Shown here: positions 1 to 8,875 of the stretch, piece by piece
Layout: each line of letters opens with the position of its first letter
Numbering within the stretch: the stretch's first letter is position 1
DNA from: CAVOEB01 sp965249645
GTDB lineage: Bacteria > Pseudomonadota > Alphaproteobacteria > UBA828 > JAPUJA01
Assembly: GCA_965249645.1 (NCBI GenBank)
Contig: CBDFML010000010.1
Span: 124,001-188,000, forward strand
Direction of reading: 5' to 3'
Length of the DNA: 64,000 bases
Made by a program: the position numbers and the translations under genes
Notes under the pieces: model-generated
What the model was told of the DNA's origin: nothing
The model's database searches: none
The model's input: only the letters and a program-made list of their open reading frames with translations

Positions 1-489
1 GTTCCATGCGACGAACACGCATTCGCGGTCCTGGCGCTGCACGCCTTTCGCGACCTCTACGAGCCGCGCGGCCTCAAATCGCTGATCGACGCCGCCCTGC
101 TTGTCGCGCACGCCGATCTCGATGCGGCGGCCCTCGAAGCGTTGGCCCGCGAGGGCCGCTTCACCCGCCGCCTCGTCTTCTATCGCGAGTTGCTGACCGA
201 ACTCGGTGCGGCGCCTCGATTGCCGCTCTTCGCCGGGCGTTCGCTCGCAGCCCGCCCGGCGCGCCTGCTTGCCCGGGTCGCAAACAACTTCCGCACCCTC
301 GAGCAGCTGTCGATTCCCGATTCGACCAAGCTTGCCTTCGAATTCGCGCTCTACGATTCCCCGTTCACGGCGGTGGGGCGAAATCTGCGCCGTCTGGGCG
401 GGCTGGTGCGCCCGCCGCTCCATCTCCTGCCGGGCCTGGCGGTGGCTCCCGAGGAAGTTGTCGAGGAGGTCGGCGGGAGGGACGACTAG
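1..489 (+). CDS. Nucleotidyltransferase-family protein, C-terminal part
   Basis: The open frame runs in from the left edge, so only the last 162 residues are present. The visible part contains an HAF..LHAFRDLYEPRGLK stretch followed by a short acidic helix (LIDAALLVAHADLD). This resembles the C-terminal half of the uncharacterised nucleotidyltransferase family (NTP_transf_5) found near polysaccharide genes. The next gene, on the same strand 89 bases downstream, makes GDP-mannose, which suits a surface-polysaccharide setting. The catalytic N-terminus lies outside the window, so activity cannot be judged. The family assignment is tentative; that this is a real coding end is more certain, because codon use matches the neighbours and the frame closes cleanly at TAG. 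Confidence 0.5.
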   Translation, partial: VPCDEHAFAVLALHAFRDLYEPRGLKSLIDAALLVAHADLDAAALEALAREGRFTRRLVFYRELLTELGAAPRLPLFAGRSLAARPARLLARVANNFRTLEQLSIPDSTKLAFEFALYDSPFTAVGRNLRRLGGLVRPPLHLLPGLAVAPEEVVEEVGGRDD

Positions 490-578
490 GGCTGCTTTCC
501 CTTGGCGCGCCGCGCCCCACTCGTTACCTTGTTTTGCGGCGGGGCGCGGACCCCGCCGGAGTCCGAGGATTTCCACCT

Positions 579-2042
579 ATGGCCGCAGACCTTACTGCCG
601 CGCCGCCGATCCATCCCGTCATCCTGTGCGGCGGCTCGGGGACTCGCCTGTGGCCGCTTTCGCGCGCGCTCTATCCCAAGCAGTTCCTGCCCCTGGCGGC
701 CGAGCGGACCATGCTGCAAGAGACCGCGCTGCGATTCGCTTCGGGACCGCGCTTCGCCCCGCCGCTGCTGCTGTGCAACGACGAGCACCGCTTTATCGTC
801 GCCGAGCAGCTTCAGGTGGCAGGGATCGCGCCGGCGCGTATCGTGCTCGAGCCGGTCGGGCGCAACACCGCGCCGGCGGCCTGCGTGGCGGCGTTGTTGC
901 TCGTGCGTGAGGACGCGGATGCCCTGATGCTGCTCTCGCCCGCCGATCACGTCGTGGCCGATGACGATGCGCTGCGCGCGGTCCTCGAGGCGGGTGTCAA
1001 CCTCGCGCGCGCCGGCCGGCTGGTCACCTTCGGGGTCCCGCCCGAAACGCCGCACACCGGCTACGGCTATATCAAAGCCGCCGCGCCCATCGATGGCGGC
1101 CCGGGCCACGAAGTGGCGCGCTTTGTGGAAAAACCGGATCGGACTACTGCCGAGGGCTATCTCGCCGAGGGCGGATACGCCTGGAACAGCGGCATGTTCC
1201 TGTTCGCGGCGCAAACCTATCTCGACGAGTTGTCCGGTCTCGCCCCGGCCATGGTGGAGGCTTGCCGTGGCGCGCTCGACGGCGCCACAAACGATCTTGA
1301 TTTCTGCCGCCTGGAGCGCACCGCCTTCGAGGCCTGCCCCGCGGATTCGATCGACTACGCTGTGATGGAGAAGACCGACCACGCCGCGATTGTGCCCGCC
1401 GAGATGGGTTGGAGCGATGTTGGCTCGTGGGACGCGCTCTACCAGATCGCAGCCCGCGACGCGGACGACAACCTGGTGGTCGGCGACGTGCTCGCCCTCG
1501 ACTCCCGGGGCAACTACCTGCGCGCCGAAAGCGGCCTCGTCGCGGTGCTGGGGGTGGAGAACCTGGTGGTCGTCGCGGCCGGCGACGTGGTCCTGGTCGC
1601 GGCGCGCGAGAAGGTAGAGCAGGTCAAGGCGCTGGTCGACCGGCTGGCCGCCGACGGGCGGCCCGAAGCCGGCCTGCATCCAGTGGTCTATCGCCCGTGG
1701 GGCTCGTTCGAGGGCATCAAGGTCGGGCCCCACTACCAAGTCAAGCATCTGGTGATCAAGCCGGGCGCGCAAATCTCGCTGCAGTACCACAATCACCGCG
1801 CCGAGCACTGGGTGGTGGTGCAGGGCAAGGCGCGGATAACCCGGGGCGATCAGAGCTTCGAGCTCAATCCCGACCAGTCGAGCTATATCCCCCTAGGCGA
1901 GACCCATCGCCTGGAGAACCCCGGCGACGAGCCGCTCGAGGTCATCGAGGTCCAGACCGGCGAGTATCTGGGCGAGGACGACATCGTGCGCCTCGAGGAC
2001 ACCTACGGACGCACGGACGAGAGTGGCCCGAAAAGCGCCTGA
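579..2042 (+). CDS. manC: Mannose-1-phosphate guanylyltransferase / mannose-6-phosphate isomerase
   Basis: A 487-residue bifunctional enzyme of the ManC/AlgA type. The N-terminal half should transfer GMP from GTP to mannose-1-phosphate, giving GDP-mannose. The C-terminal cupin should interconvert mannose-6-phosphate and fructose-6-phosphate. The nucleotide-binding signature GGSGTRLWPLSR is near residues 18-29, with KQFLPL just after and FVEKPD further on. The cupin part begins near residue 368 (YRPWGSFEGIKVG) and carries the metal-site motif QYHNHRAEHW. The length is normal for the family. The frame is open far upstream, but the start at 579 places the GGSGTR loop at the usual distance from the N-terminus. 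GDP-mannose feeds exopolysaccharide or LPS synthesis, matching the gene before it. Confidence 0.95.
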   Translation: MAADLTAAPPIHPVILCGGSGTRLWPLSRALYPKQFLPLAAERTMLQETALRFASGPRFAPPLLLCNDEHRFIVAEQLQVAGIAPARIVLEPVGRNTAPAACVAALLLVREDADALMLLSPADHVVADDDALRAVLEAGVNLARAGRLVTFGVPPETPHTGYGYIKAAAPIDGGPGHEVARFVEKPDRTTAEGYLAEGGYAWNSGMFLFAAQTYLDELSGLAPAMVEACRGALDGATNDLDFCRLERTAFEACPADSIDYAVMEKTDHAAIVPAEMGWSDVGSWDALYQIAARDADDNLVVGDVLALDSRGNYLRAESGLVAVLGVENLVVVAAGDVVLVAAREKVEQVKALVDRLAADGRPEAGLHPVVYRPWGSFEGIKVGPHYQVKHLVIKPGAQISLQYHNHRAEHWVVVQGKARITRGDQSFELNPDQSSYIPLGETHRLENPGDEPLEVIEVQTGEYLGEDDIVRLEDTYGRTDESGPKSA

Positions 2043-2053
2043 GCACGGTGCGA

Positions 2054-3304
2054 TCAGCGCTCGCGGTGGTCCATGATCGGTTGCTCGGACGTCTGGTGAT
2101 CGGGCAGGAAGCGGTCGAGCACGGCCGCGCCCACGGCGTCGCCCCAGACGTTGATCGAGGTCCGGAAGCGGTCGAGGAACCAGTCCACGGCCAGCAGCAG
2201 GCCGATGCCCTCGAGGGGCAGGCCGACCGCTTTGAGCACGATCACCATGGTGACCAGACCGGCTTCCGGAATCCCCGCCGCGCCGATCGCGGCCAGGGTT
2301 GCGGTGACCATGATGATGGCCTGCTCGCCGATCGAGAGGTCGATGCCGTAGGCCTGGGCGATGAACATCGCGGCGGCTGCCTCGTAGAGCGCGGTGCCGT
2401 TCATGTTCACCGTGCTGCCGAGCGGCAGGACGAAGCGCACGGCGCGCCGGTCGATGCCCTGCTCGCGGGCGCATTCCATGGTCAGCGGCAGGGTCGCCGA
2501 ACTGCTCGCCGTGCCGAACGCGGTGAGCAGCGCGCGCATCATGCCCGCGAGATAGGCCGGGCCGCGTCGGCCCAGCAGCACCATGATCGCCGCCAGCACG
2601 AAGAAATGGATGCCGAGCCCGCTCAGGACCGTGACGATATGCAGACCCACCGCCGAGATCTCGTCGAGGAAGGCATCGCCGCCGCCGGCCTGGCCGAGAC
2701 GTGAGGCGATCAGCGCGAAGATGCCGACCGGCGCGGTGTACATCAGCCAGGTCACCAGCTTCATCATCGCCTCGTTGACGCCGTTGAAGAACTCGATGAC
2801 GTGCAGGCCGGTCTTGCCCAGCGTGGTCAGCGCGCCCGAAAACAGGATCGCAAACAGGATCAGCGGCAGCAGCTGGGTTTCGGCGGCCGACGCGATGAGG
2901 TTGGGGCTGACCATCGAGAGCAGGATGTCGGTGATCCCTACATCCTGTTTGGCGGCCACGTTCTCGATCATCCCCGGGGCCTCGAAATCGAGCCCCGCGC
3001 CGGGCTGGATGAGGTTGACCATGACCAGCCCGATGAGCACGGCGACGACCGTCGTCGCCCCGTAGTAGGCGAGGCTGATGCCGCCGACCCGGCCCAATTT
3101 GCGGATGTCGCCGAGCGCGGCGACGCCGCTGATCACCGCGGCCAGGATCAGCGGGATGATCATCATCTTCAGCGCGTTGAGGAACAGCTTGCCGAGCCAG
3201 GCGACCGAGGTCATCGCGTCGCCGAAGAACCAGCCGGTGAGCACCCCGGCAATCACGCCGATGACGATGAAGACGAGAAGGAAGGTCGCGTGGCGATGAG
3301 ACAT
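2054..3304 (-). CDS. Dicarboxylate/amino acid:cation symporter (DAACS family)
   Basis: A 416-residue inner-membrane carrier of the glutamate/C4-dicarboxylate (GltP/DctA-like) family, expected to import substrate with sodium or protons. It has about eight hydrophobic segments, starting with TFLLVFIVIGVIAGVLTG. The serine-rich loop SSSATLPLTMEC lies near residue 266 and the NMNGTALYE motif near residue 300; these form the substrate and cation site in this family. The start at MSHRH (3304) is preferred over an upstream ATG that adds ten non-conserved residues. It is convergent with manC (11 bases between stops) and divergent from the channel gene at 3440. The exact substrate cannot be told from sequence. 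Confidence 0.93.
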   Translation of the reverse strand: MSHRHATFLLVFIVIGVIAGVLTGWFFGDAMTSVAWLGKLFLNALKMMIIPLILAAVISGVAALGDIRKLGRVGGISLAYYGATTVVAVLIGLVMVNLIQPGAGLDFEAPGMIENVAAKQDVGITDILLSMVSPNLIASAAETQLLPLILFAILFSGALTTLGKTGLHVIEFFNGVNEAMMKLVTWLMYTAPVGIFALIASRLGQAGGGDAFLDEISAVGLHIVTVLSGLGIHFFVLAAIMVLLGRRGPAYLAGMMRALLTAFGTASSSATLPLTMECAREQGIDRRAVRFVLPLGSTVNMNGTALYEAAAAMFIAQAYGIDLSIGEQAIIMVTATLAAIGAAGIPEAGLVTMVIVLKAVGLPLEGIGLLLAVDWFLDRFRTSINVWGDAVGAAVLDRFLPDHQTSEQPIMDHRER

Positions 3305-3439
3305 CGGGATTCGCTCGCTGGGGCTGCGGAGCATGGCAGCCTAGCAGATTCCCGCGTCCGCGGGCACTGCGCGTGCGGCTGGAAACCCGGGGTTTTTCGT
3401 GATACTCGGGCCTGACCCAGTTCAGCCAACGGAGGTGGT

Positions 3440-4322
3440 ATGGCGCCGTTGCGCGACGAGCCCCGGGAGACGCCGGCTCCCGAACCCCACGACATCGATG
3501 CCCTGATGCCCCGGGAGATGGCGCTCAAGGCCGAGGAAATCGGCGTCGAGAAGGCGTTCGATGGATGCGCTGCGCCTGTTTACCCTGGCCGTGCTGGCCG
3601 GTGCCTTCATCGGCTTTGGCGCCATGTTCGCGACCATTGTGGTCGCCGGCGCGGGCGAGCTGCCCTACGGCATCGTGCGGCTTTTGAGCGGGGTCGTTTT
3701 CTCGCTCGGACTGATCCTCGTCATTATCGGCGGTGCCGAGCTGTTCACGGGCAACGCGCTCATCGTCATGGCCTGGGCGGCCCGGCTGGTAAGCTCGGCC
3801 CAGCTGTTGCGCAACTGGGCGATCGTCCTGCTGGGCAACTTCGTCGGCACGGTCTGCACCGCGGCGATCGTCTTCGCGGGCGAGCAGCATGGCTTCGGGG
3901 GCGGCGCGGTGGGCGCTGCGGCGCTCGCTATCGCCGAGGCCAAGACCTCGTACGGCTTCGGTCAGGCGTTGGCGCTCGGCATCGTCTGCAACGCCCTGGT
4001 CTGCCTGGCCGTGTGGCTGTGCTTCTCGGCGCGCAGCGTGATCGGCAAGATCGCCGCCCTGGTCGGGCCGATCGCGGCCTTCGTCGCGGGCGGTTTCGAG
4101 CATTCCATCGCCAACATGTATTTCATTCCCATGGGGCTGTTCATCAAATACGCAGCACCCGAGAGCTTCTGGGCGGCGATCGGGCGCAGCGCCGCCGACT
4201 ACCCCCACCTCACGCCCGCGGGGTTCGGGATGAACCTCCTGCCCGTCACCATCGGCAACATCATCGGCGGCGGCGTCCTGGTGGGCGCCGTCTACTGGTT
4301 CGTCTATCTGCGGAAACCCTAG
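3440..4322 (+). pseudogene. Formate/nitrite transporter (FNT) gene with a +1 frameshift
   Basis: Two overlapping frames together encode one FNT-family channel. Frame 1 starts at ATG 3440 behind a strong Shine-Dalgarno (GGAGG, 3431-3435) and encodes the conserved amphipathic N-terminal helix (PREMALKAEEIGVEKA). Frame 2 continues from about 3561 with DALRLFTLAVLAGAFIGFGAMF and the remaining membrane segments, ending LLPVTIGNIIGGG...YLRKP. Dropping one base near 3560 joins them as KAF-MDALRLF. The whole span is 883 bases, one more than a multiple of three. This may be a real inactivating mutation, a sequencing error, or reinitiation at ATG 3561, which has a weak AGAAGG upstream. If functional, it would pass formate, nitrite or a similar small anion through the inner membrane. 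Confidence 0.8.
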
Positions 4323-4343
4323 GCGCCGACGCGCCCGAACGGT

Positions 4344-7300
4344 CTAGAGCACCAGGTTGTCGTTGACGATCTGGCTGGGCAGAACGTTCTCGAGGGTAAT
4401 GAACAGCGCGAAGTCGAAGGCCGCGCCCGCGGCGCCGTCGGCGTCGATCTCGACCCGGGTGTCGCTCTCCGACTGCACGAAGCGCAGGAAGCCGTCGCCC
4501 ACGGCGTCGCTGCCCGAATAGCCCAGATCGTCGACCAGCAGCTCTTCGAGGTCGAGCTGATCTGCGTTGCTCCCGGTCTCGAAATCGGTAATCACGCTTA
4601 CGTCGCCGAGCAGGAATTCGTTGAAGTCGAAGGTGTCTTCGCCCGAGCCGCCGGTAAAGGTGTCGTTGCCCCCCTCGCCGTCGAGGAAGTCGTCGCCCGC
4701 GCCGCCGATCAGGATGTCGTCGCCGGTGCCGGCGTAGATGTCGTCGTTGCCCGCGCCGCCGTCGATGACGTCGTTGCCGTCGAGGGCATCGATATAGTCG
4801 TTGCCGCCGAGGCCGGAAATCACGTCGTCGCCCTCGTCGGTGAACATGGTGTCGTCCGTCGTATTGCCGCCGATCACGGTCAGGCCGTCGGTGCTCCAGC
4901 CGTCGTAGGTTATTTCGGACTTCACGCCCGCGTCGAACGAGCTCACTTCGTTGTTCTGGACCACGGCCCCGGCGTTGTTGAAGATCGCCGAGTTGCCCGC
5001 GACGATGGTGTTGTTCTCTACGGTCAGGCCCGAGAGCGACGGGCTGCCGTCGCCGAACATGACGATCGACGTCGCGACCGTGGAGCTGCCCGAGAACGCC
5101 ACGCCGGAAATGGTGTTGCCCGAGATCGTGCCGACCGCTGAATCCAGGCTCGCCATGTCGGTGGTGATCTGGATGCCGTTCTGCGCCACCGTGCCGGTCA
5201 ACCCCGCCCCGGTAATCTGGTTGTTGGTAATCGTCAGGTTGCCGCCGGAGAGCGACAGGCCGTTCTTGTTGAAGCCCTGGATCGTCGAGTTGGTGATCGT
5301 CAGGCTGTCGCTGGCGCTCTCGAAATAACCGAGGATGCCGACGCCGTCCTGGATGTTCTTGAGCGCGCCGTCGGTGACGTTGTCGACGGTCACGTTGTTG
5401 ATGATGCCGCCCGCCGCGCCCTCGATGGCGATGCCCGCGGTGAGCTGGCTGCTGGTGCCGTAGTCCATGCGGTCGGCGCCGTCCACCGTCAGGTTGCGCA
5501 AGCCCCAGTTCGATGCCGAGGAATTGACCAGCAGCGCGGCGCTCACGTCCTTGGAATAGCTGCCCACGCCGAGCGTCTCGCTCGCCTGGCTCGCCGGCGC
5601 GCGGAGGATGACGCCCGCCTCGCTCTGGCCGATCAGGGTGACGGACTTGTCGATCACCACCTGCTCTTCGTAGGTGCCGTTCAGGATGAACAGCGCGGTG
5701 TTGGCGCCGACCCCGTCGATTGCCGCCTGGATGGTGGCGAAATGCGCGCCCGCCCCGTTGCCCACCACGCGGACGTCGGCGAAATCGCCGAAGCGCAGGC
5801 TCTCGATGCTGATCAGCGTGTCCGTATCCCCGGCCGCGGTGGTGACCACGATGTTGCCGCCCGAGACGCCGATCGCGGTGCCGGCGTCGAGCAGATTGTC
5901 CGTGAAGATCGCCACGTCCGAGCCCAGGCCGCCGTCGATCGCGTCGTTGCCGTCGCCGCCGGTAAAGGCGTTCGCGTCCCGGTTGCCCGTCAGGCTGTCG
6001 GCGGAGCTGCTGCCGGTCAGGTTCTCGATCTCGACCAGGGTGTCGACACCGCGCCCGCCGCCCACGGTCTGCAGCCCTTCGACCGAGAGGTCGACGTTGA
6101 CACCCGAACTCGCGTCCGAATAATCCGCCGTGTCGCTGCCCGCGCCGCCGTCGATCACGTCTTCGTTCTTGCCGCCCTGCAGGATGTCGTCGCCGGTGCC
6201 GCCGAACAGGAAGTCGTCGCCGTCGCCCGCGTTGATCGTGTCGGCGCCCGTGTCACCGAACAGGAAGTCGTCGTTGTTGCCGCCCTCGAGCAGGTCGTCG
6301 CCCGCGTCGCCCAGCAACCGGTCGTCGCCGCTGCCGCCGCTCAGCGTGTCATTGCCCGCGCCGCCCGAGAACACGTCGATGTCGGAACCGCCCGTGATCG
6401 CGTCGTCGCCCGCCTTGCCGACCGCGAGGTCCTCGTTGCTGCTGGTCGAGATCGCTTCGTTGCCGGCGCCGCCGATGATGTGATCCTCGCCCGAGCCCGT
6501 CGAGATGGTCGATCCGTCCGCGTCCGCAAGCTTGATCGACCCGCCGCTGAAGCTTGCAGAATTCGGGTCGAATTTGATTCGCTCGATCTCGGAGAAGGTG
6601 ATGGTGCTGGCGTCGCCCAACTGGATGACGCCGCTGGCGCCTTCGGCAAAATCGATGAACCCGGAGCCGGATCCCGTCTGGCTGCCGGAAAACGAGACGA
6701 AGAACGCGCCGGGGCCAAATCCGCCGCCGTCCTGGCCCGCCAGATGCAGGGAGTCGAAGCCCGAACCGCCGACGAAGATATCGTCGCCGCCGCCTTCGCG
6801 GAACAGGTAGAGGTCGTTGCCCGCGCCGCCCTGGGCAACGTCGTTGCCGGTGCCGCCGTCGAGCAGGTCGTGACCGTCGTCGCCGAACAGCGCGTCGCTG
6901 CCCGCGTCGCCGAACAGGTGGTCGTTGCCTGAGTCGCCATGCAGTACGTCGTCGTCCTCGCCGCCGAACAGGCTGTCTTCCTCGCCACCGCCGTTCAGCA
7001 CGTCGTTGCCGGTGCCGCCGAGCAGCACCTCTTCGCCCGAGCCCCCGGTGATGGTGTCGTTGCCGGCCTCGCCGTCGAACATGTTCTCGCCCGAGCTGTC
7101 CTCGAGGATGTCGTTGCCCGCGCCGCCCAGCAGCAGGTCGTTGCCCGATTCGCCGTCCAGCGTGTCGTTGCCGGCGCCGCCGTTGAGGTAGTCGTCGTTG
7201 CTGCCGCCCTCGATCGTGTCGTTGCCCAACTCGCCCAGGATGTGGTCTTCGCCCGAATCGCCGTCGAGGAAATCGGCGTCCGCCCGGCCCGCGATATAGT

Positions 7301-8336
7301 CGTTGCCGCCGTTGCCGTCGATCGCATCGCTGCCCGCGCCGCCGATCAGCACATCCGAACCGGATCCGCCGTTCAGCGTGACGCCGGCGAGCGAAACCGT
7401 CGGGGCCGGGCCGGTGAACGCAATCTGCTCGATATCGACGAAGCTGAAGGTCGGGCCGCCGGTGACGCTGATGGTGCCGTCGGAGCCGTCGGCCAAGGTC
7501 ACGACGCCCGAGTCGATGCTCTCGATCGCGCCCGCCGACAGCGTGATCGTCCAGCCCGCCGAGAGGTCGAGGCCGCCCGCGCCCGTCAGGTCGATCGTGT
7601 CGGTTCCCTCGCCGCCGTCCAGCGTGTCGTTGGTCGCGGCCGAAGAACCGGGGCCGCTGGCGAACAACTGGCTTGCCTGGGCTGCCGAAAGCTGGTCGCC
7701 GAAGATCGCGACCTCGTCGATCTCGCCGTCGAAAAATCGATTGGCGCCGCTCGTCGTCAGGTTGCCGCTTCTGACCGTCGAGGCGCCGATCGCGATGGGT
7801 TCAAAGTTGCCCTCGAGGCCGCCGGTAAAGCCGTTGGTGTCGACCAGGGTACCGTCGAGGAAAAGCTTCATGCCCCCGGTGCCCCAAGTGAAGACGACAT
7901 GGTGCCACTCGTTCTCACCCACCGCTTCCGCGCCGGATTTTACGACGAAGCTTTCCGTCGTGCTCTGGAGCCGGACCTCGACGCTGCCGTTGGACTTGAG
8001 CGTTGCGGTCATATGCCCGCCCGTGTCGAAGCCGCTCGAATCCTTCGAGAAGATGCCCTGCTCCTCGCGGTCTTCGTTGGTGTTGAACCACATCTGCACC
8101 GAGCCGCTGGCGAGCTCGAAGGCCGAATCATGGGCAATCTCGACGAAGTCGTTCGAGCCGTCGAAGGAGGCTGCCTTGCTCTCGCCTGAAATTCCCGATT
8201 CGCCGAGCTCCGGCCCGTTCTTGTAGCTGCCGTTCTCGTCGCCCGCCGAGTCGTTGGCGATCGAGCCGGAGGTCTCTTCCATCCGCCAGAACGAAATCGG
8301 GTTGAGCGCGGTGACCTCGAGGGCATGGCTCGGCAC
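4344..8336 (-). CDS. Giant RTX protein, LamG/beta-helix/secretion part
   Basis: This 1330-residue frame is probably the C-terminal two thirds of a secreted calcium-binding giant. In order it shows: a LamG/concanavalin-like domain (about 10-228, WHHVVFTWGTGGMKLFLDG); RTX nonapeptide arrays of the GGxGxDxLx type (about 320-530 and 620-740); a right-handed beta-helix resembling pectin-lyase folds (about 860-1158, ATIQAAIDGVG then many N-T/I repeats); a last RTX array (about 1160-1245); and a C-terminal DQLDLEELL..ITLENV tail like the VCA0849-type type I secretion signal. The apparent GTG start at 8336 is not a natural beginning, because the same frame continues upstream with GDGGSDTLIEGG. It should be read with the N-terminal frame at 8692-10722. 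Likely role: surface adhesion or matrix binding (inference). Confidence 0.85.
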   Translation of the reverse strand: MPSHALEVTALNPISFWRMEETSGSIANDSAGDENGSYKNGPELGESGISGESKAASFDGSNDFVEIAHDSAFELASGSVQMWFNTNEDREEQGIFSKDSSGFDTGGHMTATLKSNGSVEVRLQSTTESFVVKSGAEAVGENEWHHVVFTWGTGGMKLFLDGTLVDTNGFTGGLEGNFEPIAIGASTVRSGNLTTSGANRFFDGEIDEVAIFGDQLSAAQASQLFASGPGSSAATNDTLDGGEGTDTIDLTGAGGLDLSAGWTITLSAGAIESIDSGVVTLADGSDGTISVTGGPTFSFVDIEQIAFTGPAPTVSLAGVTLNGGSGSDVLIGGAGSDAIDGNGGNDYIAGRADADFLDGDSGEDHILGELGNDTIEGGSNDDYLNGGAGNDTLDGESGNDLLLGGAGNDILEDSSGENMFDGEAGNDTITGGSGEEVLLGGTGNDVLNGGGEEDSLFGGEDDDVLHGDSGNDHLFGDAGSDALFGDDGHDLLDGGTGNDVAQGGAGNDLYLFREGGGDDIFVGGSGFDSLHLAGQDGGGFGPGAFFVSFSGSQTGSGSGFIDFAEGASGVIQLGDASTITFSEIERIKFDPNSASFSGGSIKLADADGSTISTGSGEDHIIGGAGNEAISTSSNEDLAVGKAGDDAITGGSDIDVFSGGAGNDTLSGGSGDDRLLGDAGDDLLEGGNNDDFLFGDTGADTINAGDGDDFLFGGTGDDILQGGKNEDVIDGGAGSDTADYSDASSGVNVDLSVEGLQTVGGGRGVDTLVEIENLTGSSSADSLTGNRDANAFTGGDGNDAIDGGLGSDVAIFTDNLLDAGTAIGVSGGNIVVTTAAGDTDTLISIESLRFGDFADVRVVGNGAGAHFATIQAAIDGVGANTALFILNGTYEEQVVIDKSVTLIGQSEAGVILRAPASQASETLGVGSYSKDVSAALLVNSSASNWGLRNLTVDGADRMDYGTSSQLTAGIAIEGAAGGIINNVTVDNVTDGALKNIQDGVGILGYFESASDSLTITNSTIQGFNKNGLSLSGGNLTITNNQITGAGLTGTVAQNGIQITTDMASLDSAVGTISGNTISGVAFSGSSTVATSIVMFGDGSPSLSGLTVENNTIVAGNSAIFNNAGAVVQNNEVSSFDAGVKSEITYDGWSTDGLTVIGGNTTDDTMFTDEGDDVISGLGGNDYIDALDGNDVIDGGAGNDDIYAGTGDDILIGGAGDDFLDGEGGNDTFTGGSGEDTFDFNEFLLGDVSVITDFETGSNADQLDLEELLVDDLGYSGSDAVGDGFLRFVQSESDTRVEIDADGAAGAAFDFALFITLENVLPSQIVNDNLVL

Positions 8337-8372
8337 GCCGCCTTCGATCAGGGTGTCGCTGCCGCCGTCGCC

Positions 8373-8735
8373 CTGTGAGCGTATCGTCCTCGGCCGAGCC
8401 GATCAGGTTCTCGATATTTTCCAGCACGTCAGCCCTGGGTGTCGCCGCCGCTGTTCACGCCGGTTGCGAGGTTCACGGTGACGCCCGCGGTTGCGCCTGA
8501 ATACGATGCCGTGTCCGTGCCGCCGTCGCCGTCCAGCCTGTCCGCGCCCGCGCCGCCGATCAGAACGTCGTCGCCGTCGCGGCCTTCGAGCCGGTTGGCG
8601 GCGCGATCTTCGAGGTTTTCCGTCGCCCTCGGCGTCGCTGCGCCGCTTCGCCGGTGTGAGCCGTTGTATCGCCCGTCCTCGGCCGAGCCGATCAGGTTCT
8701 CGATATTTTCCAGCACGTCGCCCTGGGCTTGATGT
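8373..8735 (-). pseudogene. Frameshifted middle of the RTX gene
   Basis: Between the two long RTX frames, coding signal continues but hops frame. One frame (about 8432-8735) reads QGDVLENIENLIGSAED, then a garbled stretch, then DGDDVLIGGAGADRLDGDGG and TAGVTVNLATGVNSGGDTQG before a stop. A third frame (about 8373-8427) reads LENIENLIGSAEDDTLTG before losing register. Compared with the sister copy, the changes are an extra T on the coding strand at the position of base 8431, an 11-base excess near 8729-8739, and an extra base in the CCC run near 8371-8373. Removing these would give one continuous protein of roughly 2100 residues. Whether the cause is misassembly of repeats or true decay is unresolved. 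Confidence 0.65.
8385..8576. repeat. Direct repeat, copy A, within the RTX gene
   Basis: About 190 bases nearly identical to 8674-8875. Shared landmarks are the GATCAGGTTCTCGATATTTT block at 8401 and the CTGTTCACGCCGGTTGCGAG block starting at 8451. Copy A differs from copy B by a few substitutions, one extra A at 8431, and absence of about 11 bases present in copy B. Confidence 0.85.
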
Positions 8736-8875
8736 TGAGGTCGCCGCCGCTGTTCACGCCGGTTGCGAGGTTCACGGTGACGCCCGCGGTTGAGCCTGAA
8801 TACGATGCCGTGTCCGTGCCGCCGTCGCCGTCCAGCCTGTCCGCGCCCGCGCCGCCGATCAGGACGTCGTCGCCG
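8674..8875. repeat. Direct repeat, copy B, within the RTX gene
   Basis: The second copy of the duplicated segment. The spacing to copy A changes from 289 to 299 bases across the unit, which reflects the small insertions that break the reading frame. It encodes the LATGVNSGGD and VLENIENLIGSAED elements common in RTX proteins. Confidence 0.85.

Noticed and set aside
486..1808. Long open frames opposite manC and many other genes
   Set aside because: These are antisense shadows caused by high GC; they lack domain motifs and ribosome sites, while the sense frames match known families.
3380..3400. Palindrome GAAACCCGGGGTTTTTC as a terminator
   Set aside because: The arms meet with essentially no loop, and the site lies between two divergent gene starts where no terminator is expected.
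3548..3575. Programmed frameshifting in the FNT gene
   Set aside because: No slippery run, stop codon or stimulatory structure is evident at 3555-3563; a plain indel is simpler.
8336..8338. GTG 8336 as a true start for an independent LamG/RTX protein
   Set aside because: The same frame continues upstream with RTX-like sequence (GDGGSDTLIEGG), and there is no ribosome site or promoter.
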